Below are positions 7,941 to 14,499 of a DNA stretch of 14,499 nt, piece after piece (the stretch's first letter is position 1; the number at the start of each line of letters is the position of its first letter). Position numbers and translations under genes: made by a program. The notes beneath the pieces are model-generated. The model saw only the letters and a list, made by a program, of their open reading frames with translations. It had not been told where the DNA came from and did not search any database. This DNA comes from Actinomycetes bacterium (lineage in GTDB: Bacteria > Actinomycetota > Actinomycetes > Actinomycetales > Microbacteriaceae): positions 1-14,499 of the forward strand of contig JAUHVN010000032.1 in the NCBI GenBank assembly GCA_030425055.1, given 5' to 3'.

Positions 7941-8765
7941 TCAGAATCGCACGGGCACGATCATCGCCGTCACGACGAGCGCGGCGATGAGGATGACGTA
8001 CGTTCCCGCGATCCAGGCGACCTGCCGGTATCGCGGGAGCGACGTCATCCTCATGGCTCCCGTGGGATCGGAGGACTCGGGCGAGCGGTGTCCGAGTCCG
8101 GGCGCCGGACCGTCCGCGCCGGGCAGGGTCATGCAGCCGTGCTTGAGACCACTCGCCACCAGCCAGTGGTTGACGGGGTAGGCGATGACGCCGCCGACGA
8201 TGGTCGCGATGCCCATCCGGAACCAGAACTGCGGTGACAGCGGGTCGCTCGACTCGGGCCACGCCGCAGCGAGCAGGACCATCGTGGGGATCATGCCGGT
8301 CATGACCATGTTCATCGACACCGTCTCGGCGAAGAACGTCTTGCGCACTGCGAGCAGGTAGCGGCCGTCGTACATCGCGCGCATCATGAGCGCCTGGAAG
8401 ACGAACAGACCGCACACGAATCCCGCCAGGTACTCGATGACGATCTCCCACCCGTTCGCGAGTGCGGAAACGGGAACGATCGCCGCGGCGATGATGATGC
8501 CGGTCGCGTCGCCCGCGAGACAGTGCATCTCGCTGTTGAGCGCCTGCTTCCACGTCGGGCGCGTGAAGGCGTCGTGACCTCCGGGGAACGGGCGCCGGCA
8601 CGCGAGCAGGTATGCGACCAGCCCGACCGGACCGGTGTACACGGTGACGAGGATCCACGCGATGCGCTGCACCCAGCTGGTGACGCCGTTGGCGAGCGAG
8701 TCCCACACCACGAACACCGCGCTCGCGCCGGTCAGCGTGAACCAGACGATCAGTGCGCCTTCCAT
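7941..8765 (-). CDS. DUF4396 family multi-pass membrane protein
   Basis: This 274-aa protein has about seven hydrophobic segments (roughly 3-22, 32-54, 85-101, 108-127, 148-169, 182-204, 247-271). It matches DUF4396, including the family-typical MHCLAGDATGIIIAA (80-94) and NHWLVASGLKHG (199-210). The function is unknown. Possible soft-metal ligands stand out: His81-Cys82, a Met-rich helix at 151-162 (SMNMVMTGMIPTM, five Met), His200, and His209 with Cys211. Residues about 215-240 form a polar loop. The ATG at 8765 is chosen because GAGGAGG lies 8 nt upstream; the frame stays open up to 8870 but lacks a supported start. It is divergent from dxs, with its own probable TACAAT -10, and converges with acnA, so it appears monocistronic. 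A transport or metal-handling role is inference. Confidence 0.88.
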   Translation of the reverse strand: MEGALIVWFTLTGASAVFVVWDSLANGVTSWVQRIAWILVTVYTGPVGLVAYLLACRRPFPGGHDAFTRPTWKQALNSEMHCLAGDATGIIIAAAIVPVSALANGWEIVIEYLAGFVCGLFVFQALMMRAMYDGRYLLAVRKTFFAETVSMNMVMTGMIPTMVLLAAAWPESSDPLSPQFWFRMGIATIVGGVIAYPVNHWLVASGLKHGCMTLPGADGPAPGLGHRSPESSDPTGAMRMTSLPRYRQVAWIAGTYVILIAALVVTAMIVPVRF

Positions 8766-8797
8766 GGGCGGCACCTCCTCGTGGGCGTGTGCCCCGG

Positions 8798-8803
8798 ATT
8801 GTA
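8798..8803 (-). promoter_or_regulatory. -10 element for the DUF4396 gene
   Basis: Read on the minus strand, the bases are TACAAT, matching TANNNT and five of six of TATAAT. It would start transcription near 8791, giving a leader of about 26 nt that holds the GAGGAGG ribosome binding site. A clear -35 is not visible. An inverted repeat, AGGGG (8803-8807) and CCCCT (8812-8816), lies directly upstream of the hexamer. Confidence 0.5.
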
Positions 8804-8853
8804 GGGGATCGCCCCTCGCCCGACCAGACGGAGTGTCCGCGCAGGGGCGCGGA

Positions 8854-8859
8854 TAGACT
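8854..8859 (+). promoter_or_regulatory. -10 element for dxs
   Basis: TAGACT fits the actinobacterial TANNNT -10 and lies 43 bp before the dxs ATG, giving a predicted leader of about 37 nt that includes the ribosome binding site. The corresponding -35 position (about 8831-8836, GAGTGT) is poor, as is common for housekeeping promoters in actinobacteria. Confidence 0.45.
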
Positions 8860-8902
8860 GGACCCGGCATCCCGCGTCGTCCGAAGAGAAGAGGTGAGCC
8901 CG

Positions 8903-10846
8903 ATGTCCCTGCTCTCGTCGATCGGCTCGCCCCGCGATCTCGACGCCTTGACGCCCGCGCAGCTCCGAGAGCTCGCGCGCGACATCCGCGCCTTCCTCAT
9001 CGAGAACGTCTCGCGCACCGGCGGCCATCTCGGGCCCAACCTCGGCGTGGTCGAGCTCACGATCGCGCTGCACCGCGTCTTCGACTCGCCCGACGACCCG
9101 ATCATCTTCGACACCGGCCACCAGTCGTACGTCCACAAGCTGCTCACCGGACGCCAGGACTTCGAGAAGCTGCGTTCGCGCGGCGGACTCGCCGGCTACC
9201 CGCAGCGCGGTGAGAGCCCCCACGACGTCGTGGAGTCCTCGCATGCGTCGAGCTCGCTGAGCTGGGCCGACGGCGTCTCCCGCGCCTTCAGCCGCACCGG
9301 CCGACGCGACCGTCACGTCGTCGCCGTCGTCGGCGACGGCGCGCTGACCGGCGGCATGACGTGGGAGGCGCTCAACAACATCTCCGACGACAACGACCGC
9401 AACCTCGTCATCGTCGTCAACGACAACGGCCGCTCGTACGCTCCGACGATCGGGGGCATGGCCCGATACCTCAATCGCGTCCGCACGACCGAGTCCTACC
9501 GCACGCTGCACCGGGGCTCGACCGACCTCGCCCGTCGCATGGGTCCGGCTGCGCGCGCGGTCTACCGGGGCGTGCGCGGAGGAACGCACGGCTTCCTGTC
9601 GCGGTTCACCAACAACGCGGCGCTCTACTCCAACCTCGACATCAAGTACCTCGGGCCCGTCGACGGACATGACTTCACGACCCTCATCGAGACGCTCGAA
9701 CTCGCCAAGGAGTACGGCGCTCCCGTGATCGTGCACGCGATCACCGAGAAGGGTCGCGGATATGCACCGGCCCGCGATGACGAGGCCGACCAGTTCCACG
9801 CGGTGGGCAGGATCGACCCGGTCACGGGTGAGGCGCTCGGGGGAGGCGGCGGAACCTCGTGGACGGATGTCTTCGCCGACGAGCTCGTGGAGGTCGGCGC
9901 CGAGCGCCACGACGTCATCGCCATGACGGCCGCCATGCTGCGTCCGACCGGTCTGCTGCCGTTCGCCCAGCGGTTCCCCGACCGGGTGTACGACGTCGGC
10001 ATCGCCGAGCAGCACGCCGTGGCGTCTGCCGCGGGACTCGCGTACGGCGGGCTGCATCCCGTCGTCGCCATCTACGCGACGTTCATGAACCGCGCGTTCG
10101 ACCAGGTGCTGATGGATGTCGCGCTGCACCGTGCCGGCGTCACGTTCGTGCTCGACCGAGCGGGCGTGACCGGTCCGGACGGGCCGAGCCACCACGGCAT
10201 CTGGGACCTCGCGATGCTGCAGATCGTGCCGAACATCCGCATCGCCGTCCCCCGCGACGAGGCGACCCTGCGCGAAGAGCTCCGCGAAGCGGTCGCCGTC
10301 GACGACGCTCCCACGGTCGTGCGCTATCCCAAGGGATCGGTCGGCGCCGATCTGCCGGCGATCGAGCGCCTCGAGGACGGAGTCGACGTGCTCGTCCGCT
10401 CGGGGGCCGAGGACGTGCTCATCGTCGGGATCGGCCCGATGGCCCACGTCGGCGTAGACGTCGCCGACCGGCTGCGCGCACAGGGCATCGGAGCGACCGT
10501 CATCGACCCGCGCTGGGTCGTGCCCGTGCAGCCTTCGGTCGTGTCACTGGCGGCATCCCACCGTCTCGTGATCACGATCGAGGACGGCATCCGCGTGGGT
10601 GGCATCGGCACGCGTGTGCGGCAGGTGCTGCGCGAGGCCGGGGTCGACACCGCCGTGGACGAACTCGGCGTACCGGACGAGTTCATCGACCACGCGAGCC
10701 GCGAGCAGATCCTCGAAGATGCGGGTCTCGTTCCCGCCAAGATCGCGCAGGACATCGTCGCGCAGGTCCTCGGCACCCGCATCCCCGTCGCGAGGCAGAG
10801 CGAAGCCGAACTGCGGACGGTGGACGCCTGGTCCGGTCAGGACTGA
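8903..10846 (+). CDS. dxs: 1-deoxy-D-xylulose-5-phosphate synthase
   Basis: This 647-aa thiamine-diphosphate enzyme condenses pyruvate with D-glyceraldehyde 3-phosphate to make DXP, the first step of the MEP isoprenoid pathway; DXP also feeds thiamine synthesis in many bacteria. The N-terminal transketolase-like domain has His42 in TGGHLGPNLG, His73 in GHQSYVHK, and the ThDP/Mg motif GDGALTGGMTWEALNN with Gly144-Asp145-Gly146. The pyrimidine-binding domain has catalytic Glu369 in IAEQHAV and DRAGVTGPDGPSHHG from residue 418. The C-terminal transketolase domain includes VRYPKGSVG and ITIEDGIRVGG. Length is normal. The ATG at 8903 follows GAGGTGA with 5-nt spacing; an in-frame GTG at 8894 falls inside that sequence and is less likely. 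The DUF4396 gene is divergent upstream, and a strong hairpin follows the stop. Confidence 0.98.
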   Translation: MSLLSSIGSPRDLDALTPAQLRELARDIRAFLIENVSRTGGHLGPNLGVVELTIALHRVFDSPDDPIIFDTGHQSYVHKLLTGRQDFEKLRSRGGLAGYPQRGESPHDVVESSHASSSLSWADGVSRAFSRTGRRDRHVVAVVGDGALTGGMTWEALNNISDDNDRNLVIVVNDNGRSYAPTIGGMARYLNRVRTTESYRTLHRGSTDLARRMGPAARAVYRGVRGGTHGFLSRFTNNAALYSNLDIKYLGPVDGHDFTTLIETLELAKEYGAPVIVHAITEKGRGYAPARDDEADQFHAVGRIDPVTGEALGGGGGTSWTDVFADELVEVGAERHDVIAMTAAMLRPTGLLPFAQRFPDRVYDVGIAEQHAVASAAGLAYGGLHPVVAIYATFMNRAFDQVLMDVALHRAGVTFVLDRAGVTGPDGPSHHGIWDLAMLQIVPNIRIAVPRDEATLREELREAVAVDDAPTVVRYPKGSVGADLPAIERLEDGVDVLVRSGAEDVLIVGIGPMAHVGVDVADRLRAQGIGATVIDPRWVVPVQPSVVSLAASHRLVITIEDGIRVGGIGTRVRQVLREAGVDTAVDELGVPDEFIDHASREQILEDAGLVPAKIAQDIVAQVLGTRIPVARQSEAELRTVDAWSGQD

Positions 10847-10849
10847 CCG

Positions 10850-10878
10850 GATCCGGCCGGGGCGAGCCCGGCCGGATC
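10850..10878. terminator. Bidirectional terminator-like hairpin between dxs and fadB
   Basis: GATCCGGCCGGG (10850-10861) and CCCGGCCGGATC (10867-10878) form a perfect 12-bp stem with the 5-nt loop GCGAG. It fills most of the 37-bp gap between two convergent stop codons, 3 bp after the dxs stop and 5 bp from the fadB stop. No T-run follows on either side, as is often the case in high-GC actinobacteria, so the efficiency of intrinsic termination cannot be judged. Confidence 0.75.
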
Positions 10879-10883
10879 ACGGA

Positions 10884-13031
10884 TCACTTCGAGCCGATGC
10901 CGGCGATCACCGGATGGTGGAAGGTGTCGCCGAACACGCGCTCGGACGCACCCTCGCGGTCGAGGTAGGGCGACGCGCCGCCGTCGATGAACGGCCAGCC
11001 GGCGCCGAGGATGAGGCACAGATCGATGTCCTCGACCTCGGGGACCACGCCCTCGTCGAGCATGACGCGGATCTCCTGCGCGAGGCCGTCCTGCACCCGG
11101 GCGAGGATCGTCTCCGCCGATGCCGGCGTCGAGCCGACTGCGGGCTTGAGAACCTTCTCGGCGGGCTTGGTCCAGCCGGTGACCCGCCCCGCCTTGTCCT
11201 TCTCGACCACCTCGGGCAGCTCCGCGAGGGCGTGGAAGTTCTCGTGCGCGTAGAAGCGCTCCGGGAAGGCGCCCACCATCGTGTCCTGCACGTGCGCGGC
11301 GACCTTCCAGCCGACCAGGTCGATGAGCTGGAAGGGGCCCATCGGCAGGCCGAGAGGTGCGAACGCCTTCTCGACCTCGACGATCGGTGTTCCCTCGTAG
11401 ACGGCGCGGGCCGCTTCGCCCATGACCTTCGCGAGCAGCCGGTTGACGACGAAGCCGGGGGCGTCGGCGGTCAGCACGGCGTTCTTGCCGAGGCTCTTGG
11501 CCACGACGAACGCGGTCGAGAGCGCGGCGTCCGACGTCTGCGGGGTCTTCACGATCTCGATCAGCGGCATGACGGCGACCGGATTGAAGAAGTGGAAGCC
11601 CACCAGCCGCTCGGGGTGGGCGAGCTTCGCACCGATCTCCTCGACCGACAGCGACGAGGTGTTCGTCGCGAGGATCGCGTCCTCCGCGATGATCTGCTCG
11701 ATCTCGCCGAAGACCTGCTGCTTGACGCCGACCTCCTCGAACACGGCCTCGATGACGAAGTCGCAGTCCGCGTACAGGCTCTTGTCGGTCGTGCCGGTGA
11801 CGAGTGCACGCAGCTTGTTCGCGCCGTCGGCATCGAGCCGGCCCTTCGCCTCGAGCTTGCCGATCTCGTCGTGGATGTAGGCGACGCCCTTGTCGACGCG
11901 AGCCTGATCCAGGTCGGTGATGAGCACGGGGACCTGCAGCCTGCGAACGAACAGCAGCGCGAACTGGCTGGCCATGAGCCCGGCGCCGATGATGCCGACC
12001 TTGGTGACCTTCTTCGCGAGCTCCTTGTCGGGGGCGCCGACCGGGCGCTTGGCGCGCTTCTGCACCAGGTCGAAGGCGTACATGGACGCCGCGAACTGGT
12101 CGCCGACGACCAGGTCGGCGAGGGCCTCGTCCTCGCGGGCGAATCCTTCGGCCTTGGTGCCGCTCTTCGCCTTGTCGAGCAGCTCGAGCGCCGCATAGGG
12201 CGAGCGCGGCACGGTGCCGATGCGCGACTCGAGCATGCCGCGTGCCATCTTGATGGCGATGGGCCACTTGGTGAGGCGCTCCATCTTGCCGGGCTCGTTC
12301 TTGCGGACGACCTTGACGCTGCCGCCGAGTACTCCGTCCGCCCACGCCAGCGAGTTCTCGAGGTAGTTGGCGGCGGGGAAGATCGCGTCGACGATGCCGT
12401 AGTCGAACGCCTGCTGCGGCTTGAGCATGCGATTCTGCTTCAGCGGGTTGGAGATGACCACTTCGAGGGCGTTCTCGATCCCGATGAGGTTCGGCAGCAG
12501 GTATGCGCCGCCCCAGCCGGGGATGATCCCGAGGAAGACCTCGGGCAGCGCGATCGCCGCCGCCGACGCGTCGACCGTGCGGTAGGTCGAGTTCAGCGCG
12601 ATCTCGAGTCCTCCGCCGAGGGCGAGGCCGTTGATGAAGGCGAACGACGGCACACCGAGCTCGCTGAGCCGGCCGAGGACGTGATGGCCGAGCTGCGCGA
12701 TCTTGCGGGCGTCGTCCTTCGAGCGCACGAGCGTGATGTCCGACAGATCGGCACCCGCGGCGAGGATGTACTGCTTGCCGGTCACCGCCACCGCGTCGAT
12801 CTCTCCGGCCGCGGCGCGGGCCTTGAGCTCGTCGAGCCGGTCTCCGAGCTCGAGGAGCGTCTTGGGCCCCAGCGTGTTCGGCCGGGTGTGGTCGCGCCCG
12901 TTGTCGAGCGTGATGAGGGCGAGCACCTTCCCGGAGGGCAGGCGGACGTCGCGCACGGGGGAGTGGGTGACGACCTCGTCGGCGGCGAGGTCCCGGATGC
13001 CGGTGAAGTCGATGGCTGCGTAGTCGGTCAT
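10884..13031 (-). CDS. fadB: Bifunctional enoyl-CoA hydratase / 3-hydroxyacyl-CoA dehydrogenase (FadB-like)
   Basis: This 715-aa fusion would hydrate 2-enoyl-CoA and oxidise the resulting 3-hydroxyacyl-CoA with NAD+, the middle steps of fatty acid beta-oxidation. The N-terminal crotonase domain (about 20-200) has AAGADLSDI (91-99), NGLALGGGLEIAL with Glu143, and ALPEVFLGIIPGWGG with Glu164; both catalytic glutamates are retained. The NAD-binding 3HCDH domain starts near 343 with VGIIGAGLMA (345-354), then ATNTSSLSV, and HFFNP with His480 and Glu492 as the likely catalytic pair. C-terminal 3HCDH domains follow (GFVVNRLL from 527). The ATG at 13031 gives MTDYAAIDF but lacks a Shine-Dalgarno sequence. 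An in-frame GTG at 13046 would add five residues, overlap the thiolase stop (GTGA) and have GGAAAG upstream. Operon with the thiolase is near certain. Confidence 0.95.
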   Translation of the reverse strand: MTDYAAIDFTGIRDLAADEVVTHSPVRDVRLPSGKVLALITLDNGRDHTRPNTLGPKTLLELGDRLDELKARAAAGEIDAVAVTGKQYILAAGADLSDITLVRSKDDARKIAQLGHHVLGRLSELGVPSFAFINGLALGGGLEIALNSTYRTVDASAAAIALPEVFLGIIPGWGGAYLLPNLIGIENALEVVISNPLKQNRMLKPQQAFDYGIVDAIFPAANYLENSLAWADGVLGGSVKVVRKNEPGKMERLTKWPIAIKMARGMLESRIGTVPRSPYAALELLDKAKSGTKAEGFAREDEALADLVVGDQFAASMYAFDLVQKRAKRPVGAPDKELAKKVTKVGIIGAGLMASQFALLFVRRLQVPVLITDLDQARVDKGVAYIHDEIGKLEAKGRLDADGANKLRALVTGTTDKSLYADCDFVIEAVFEEVGVKQQVFGEIEQIIAEDAILATNTSSLSVEEIGAKLAHPERLVGFHFFNPVAVMPLIEIVKTPQTSDAALSTAFVVAKSLGKNAVLTADAPGFVVNRLLAKVMGEAARAVYEGTPIVEVEKAFAPLGLPMGPFQLIDLVGWKVAAHVQDTMVGAFPERFYAHENFHALAELPEVVEKDKAGRVTGWTKPAEKVLKPAVGSTPASAETILARVQDGLAQEIRVMLDEGVVPEVEDIDLCLILGAGWPFIDGGASPYLDREGASERVFGDTFHHPVIAGIGSK

Positions 13032-13042
13032 CGTCGTGTGGC

Positions 13043-14245
13043 TCACTTCTTCTTTCCGTCGTAGTGCGGGTTCTCCCACACGACCGATCCGCCCTGACCG
13101 AGACCCACGCACATCGCGGTGAGGCCGTACCGGACATCGGGTCGCTCGGCGAATTGGGCCGCGAGCTGGATCATCAGGCGCACACCCGACGCCGCGAGCG
13201 GGTGCCCGAGCGCGATCGCGCCGCCCCACTGGTTCACCCGGGGGTCGTCGTCGGCGATGCCGAAGTGGTCGAGGAGCGAGATCACCTGGATCGCGAACGC
13301 TTCGTTGAGCTCGAACAGACCGATGTCGTCGATCGTGAGTCCGGCCTTCTTGAGCGCCTTCTCGGTCGAGGGGATGGGCCCGATGCCCATGATCTCGGGC
13401 TGGACGCCGGCGAAGGCGAACGAGACGAGCTTCATCTTCGGCGCGAGACCGAGCTCCTTCACCGCACCGCCACCGGCCAGCAGCGACATCGTCGCGCCGT
13501 CGGTGAGCGGTGACGAGGTGCCGGCGGTCACGCGGCCGTGGGGACGGAACGGAGTCTTGAGACCCGCGAGGTCGTCCATCGTCGTCTGCGGGCGGCGTCC
13601 CTCGTCCTCGGTCGCCAGGCCCCAGGCGCCATCGGCGTCCTTGACGGCGACGGAGACGAGGTCGGGCTGGATCTTGCCCGCGTCGTACGCCGCCTGCGCC
13701 TTGTGCTGGCTGAGCATGCCGAAGCGATCGGAGCGCTCCTTGGTCAGGTGCGGGAACCGATCGAAGATGCGCTCCGCGGTCACGCCCATGTTGAGGGCGC
13801 CGGGGTCGACCATCTTCTCTGCGACGAACCGGGGGTTGGGGTCGGCGTTCGACCCGATCGGGTGGTGTCCCATGTGCTCGACCCCGCCGGCCAGGGCGAA
13901 GTCGTACATCCCGACGCCGATCGACGCCGCCATCGTGGTGACGCTGGTCATCGCGCCCGCGCACATCCGGTCGATCGCGAAGCCGGGAACCGTCTGCGGC
14001 AGTCCGGCGAGGATCGCCACGGAGCGCCCCAGGGTGAGTCCCTGGTCGCCGGTCTGAGACGTCGCCGCGATCGCGACGTCGTCGATGCGATCGGCGGGAA
14101 CCGCGGGGTTCCGCTCCATGAGACCGATGGTCGCCTTGACGGCGAGATCGTCCGATCGCGTGTTCCAGTACATGCCCTTCTCGCCGGCGCGCCCGAAGGG
14201 TGTGCGCATTCCATCGACGAAGAAGACGTCAGAGAGCTCGGCCAC
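13043..14245 (-). CDS. fadA: Acetyl-CoA C-acyltransferase (thiolase, FadA-like)
   Basis: This 400-aa degradative thiolase would cleave 3-ketoacyl-CoA with CoA to acetyl-CoA and a shortened acyl-CoA. Nucleophilic Cys95 is in DRMCAGAMTS, followed by GVEHMGHHP (121-129), NEAFA (314-318), His348 in GHPLAASG, and the second active-site Cys379 in CVGLGQG. Length fits the family. The start is a GTG at 14245, with AGGAGG four nucleotides upstream, and gives the expected N-terminus MAELSDVFFVDGMRTPFG. The 3' end meets fadB with a 4-nt overlap or 11-bp gap depending on fadB's start, so the two products probably assemble as a beta-oxidation complex; chain-length preference cannot be read. A candidate -10 and palindrome lie upstream. 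Biosynthetic acetyl-CoA acetyltransferase activity is the alternative but less likely beside fadB. Confidence 0.95.
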   Translation of the reverse strand: MAELSDVFFVDGMRTPFGRAGEKGMYWNTRSDDLAVKATIGLMERNPAVPADRIDDVAIAATSQTGDQGLTLGRSVAILAGLPQTVPGFAIDRMCAGAMTSVTTMAASIGVGMYDFALAGGVEHMGHHPIGSNADPNPRFVAEKMVDPGALNMGVTAERIFDRFPHLTKERSDRFGMLSQHKAQAAYDAGKIQPDLVSVAVKDADGAWGLATEDEGRRPQTTMDDLAGLKTPFRPHGRVTAGTSSPLTDGATMSLLAGGGAVKELGLAPKMKLVSFAFAGVQPEIMGIGPIPSTEKALKKAGLTIDDIGLFELNEAFAIQVISLLDHFGIADDDPRVNQWGGAIALGHPLAASGVRLMIQLAAQFAERPDVRYGLTAMCVGLGQGGSVVWENPHYDGKKK

Positions 14246-14272
14246 TCTGCCTCCTGAGATTTCGGGGATGTC

Positions 14273-14288
14273 CTCAGCCTAGGCAGAG
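14273..14288. promoter_or_regulatory. Palindrome overlapping a candidate fadA -10
   Basis: CTCAGCCTAGGCAGAG is a 16-bp palindrome with 7 of 8 pairs matching (A14276/A14285 fails). Read on the minus strand it contains TAGGCT (14281-14276), a TANNNT -10 candidate about 30 bp upstream of the fadA GTG. A repressor bound here would block the promoter. It lies in the 75-bp gap after the RNase D gene, so it could alternatively be a 3' structure of that gene, though with no loop it would make a poor hairpin. Confidence 0.4.
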
Positions 14289-14320
14289 CGTGGATGGCCG
14301 GAAAACGCGGTGGCGGAAAC

Positions 14321-14499
14321 CTACGAATCGGCTTCGTCGGCGCCGTCGGGCGCTTGCACGGATTCCACAAAGGCATCGGCGATCAACTGTGCAGTCTCGT
14401 CAATCTGCCAGCCTCGGGCTCCCGCCTCGGCGAGGGCGGATGCCACGGTCTCGGCCGACACCGGCACGGGCGGTGCCCATGCCACCCGGCGGAGCAGAT
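14321..14499 (-). CDS. rnd: Ribonuclease D / HRDC-domain protein, C-terminal end (partial)
   Basis: A minus-strand frame enters from the right edge and ends at a TAG at 14321-14323. The visible 58 residues include LLRRVAWAPP, VASALAEAGARGWQID and TAQLIADAF, and resemble the C-terminal tail of actinobacterial RNase D/HRDC proteins (a Trp-x-Pro-Pro stretch, then 'aGARpWQ...' and a final helix). The last ten residues are acidic (PDGADEADS). RNase D is a 3'-5' exoribonuclease of the DEDD family that trims tRNA and other stable RNA 3' ends; its catalytic domain lies outside the window and cannot be checked. Location near dxs agrees with recalled actinobacterial gene order (Rv2681-Rv2682c). It is in the same direction as fadA, 75 bp upstream of it. 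Confidence 0.7.
   Translation of the reverse strand, partial: LLRRVAWAPPVPVSAETVASALAEAGARGWQIDETAQLIADAFVESVQAPDGADEADS

Noticed and set aside
10847..10883. The dxs-fadB inverted repeat as an insertion-sequence end or attachment site
   Set aside because: No transposase, no direct-repeat target duplication, and it lies exactly between two stop codons as a terminator would.
10599..13064. An 821-codon plus-strand open frame opposite fadB, and other long antisense frames such as a 1026-codon minus-strand frame extending fadB to 13964
   Set aside because: They arise from high GC (few stop codons) opposite or beyond well-supported genes. Their translations are Arg/Gly/Ala/Asp-rich with no recognisable domains, and the fadB extension runs through thiolase codons in the wrong frame.

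Overview
The window is about 14.5 kb of very GC-rich chromosomal DNA. Heavy G/C third-position codon use, GTG starts, 4-nt stop/start overlaps, the actinobacterial divisome protein SepH and several families largely confined to Actinobacteria (DUF4193, DUF3093, DUF3710, DUF3159) indicate a high-GC actinobacterium. From remembered gene order the best guess is Microbacterium or another Microbacteriaceae; this is inference, not a database result. There are no rRNA or tRNA genes, mobile elements or CRISPR arrays, and no sign of recent transfer. This is core genome, not an accessory island.

Layout. Left (1-2187): the last codons of an upstream gene overlap a cytosolic NPP/alkaline-phosphatase-superfamily phosphodiesterase (46-1161, +), which converges 3 bp away with sepH (1165-2187, -). 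Next, a 195-bp divergent intergenic region leads to a DUF4193 gene (2383-2673, +). Its 3' end overlaps the oppositely oriented DUF3093 membrane-protein gene (2648-3142, -). A block starting 12 bp from that gene then runs rightward: dut (dUTPase), DUF3710 and DUF3159, with successive 4-nt overlaps.

Middle (4965-10846): a 136-bp leader with a striking AT-rich palindrome precedes acnA (aconitase, 944 aa). It converges with a seven-helix DUF4396 membrane protein (-), which is divergent from dxs (first enzyme of the MEP isoprenoid pathway, +). Right (10847-14499): a strong hairpin separates dxs from a leftward two-gene beta-oxidation operon: a thiolase (fadA-like) and a fused enoyl-CoA hydratase/3-hydroxyacyl-CoA dehydrogenase (fadB-like). 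Upstream of it is the C-terminus of an RNase D/HRDC protein (-).

How the parts fit: fadAB makes acetyl-CoA, aconitase processes it in the TCA cycle, Dxs draws pyruvate and glyceraldehyde 3-phosphate into isoprenoids, Dut protects DNA from uracil, and SepH acts at the septum. I found no new multi-gene system. The most worthwhile leads are regulatory: the near-perfect 24-bp palindrome upstream of acnA, an apparently leaderless dut promoter nested against DUF3093, and a palindrome overlapping the putative fadA -10 element. The conserved but uncharacterised DUF block is the main protein-level unknown.
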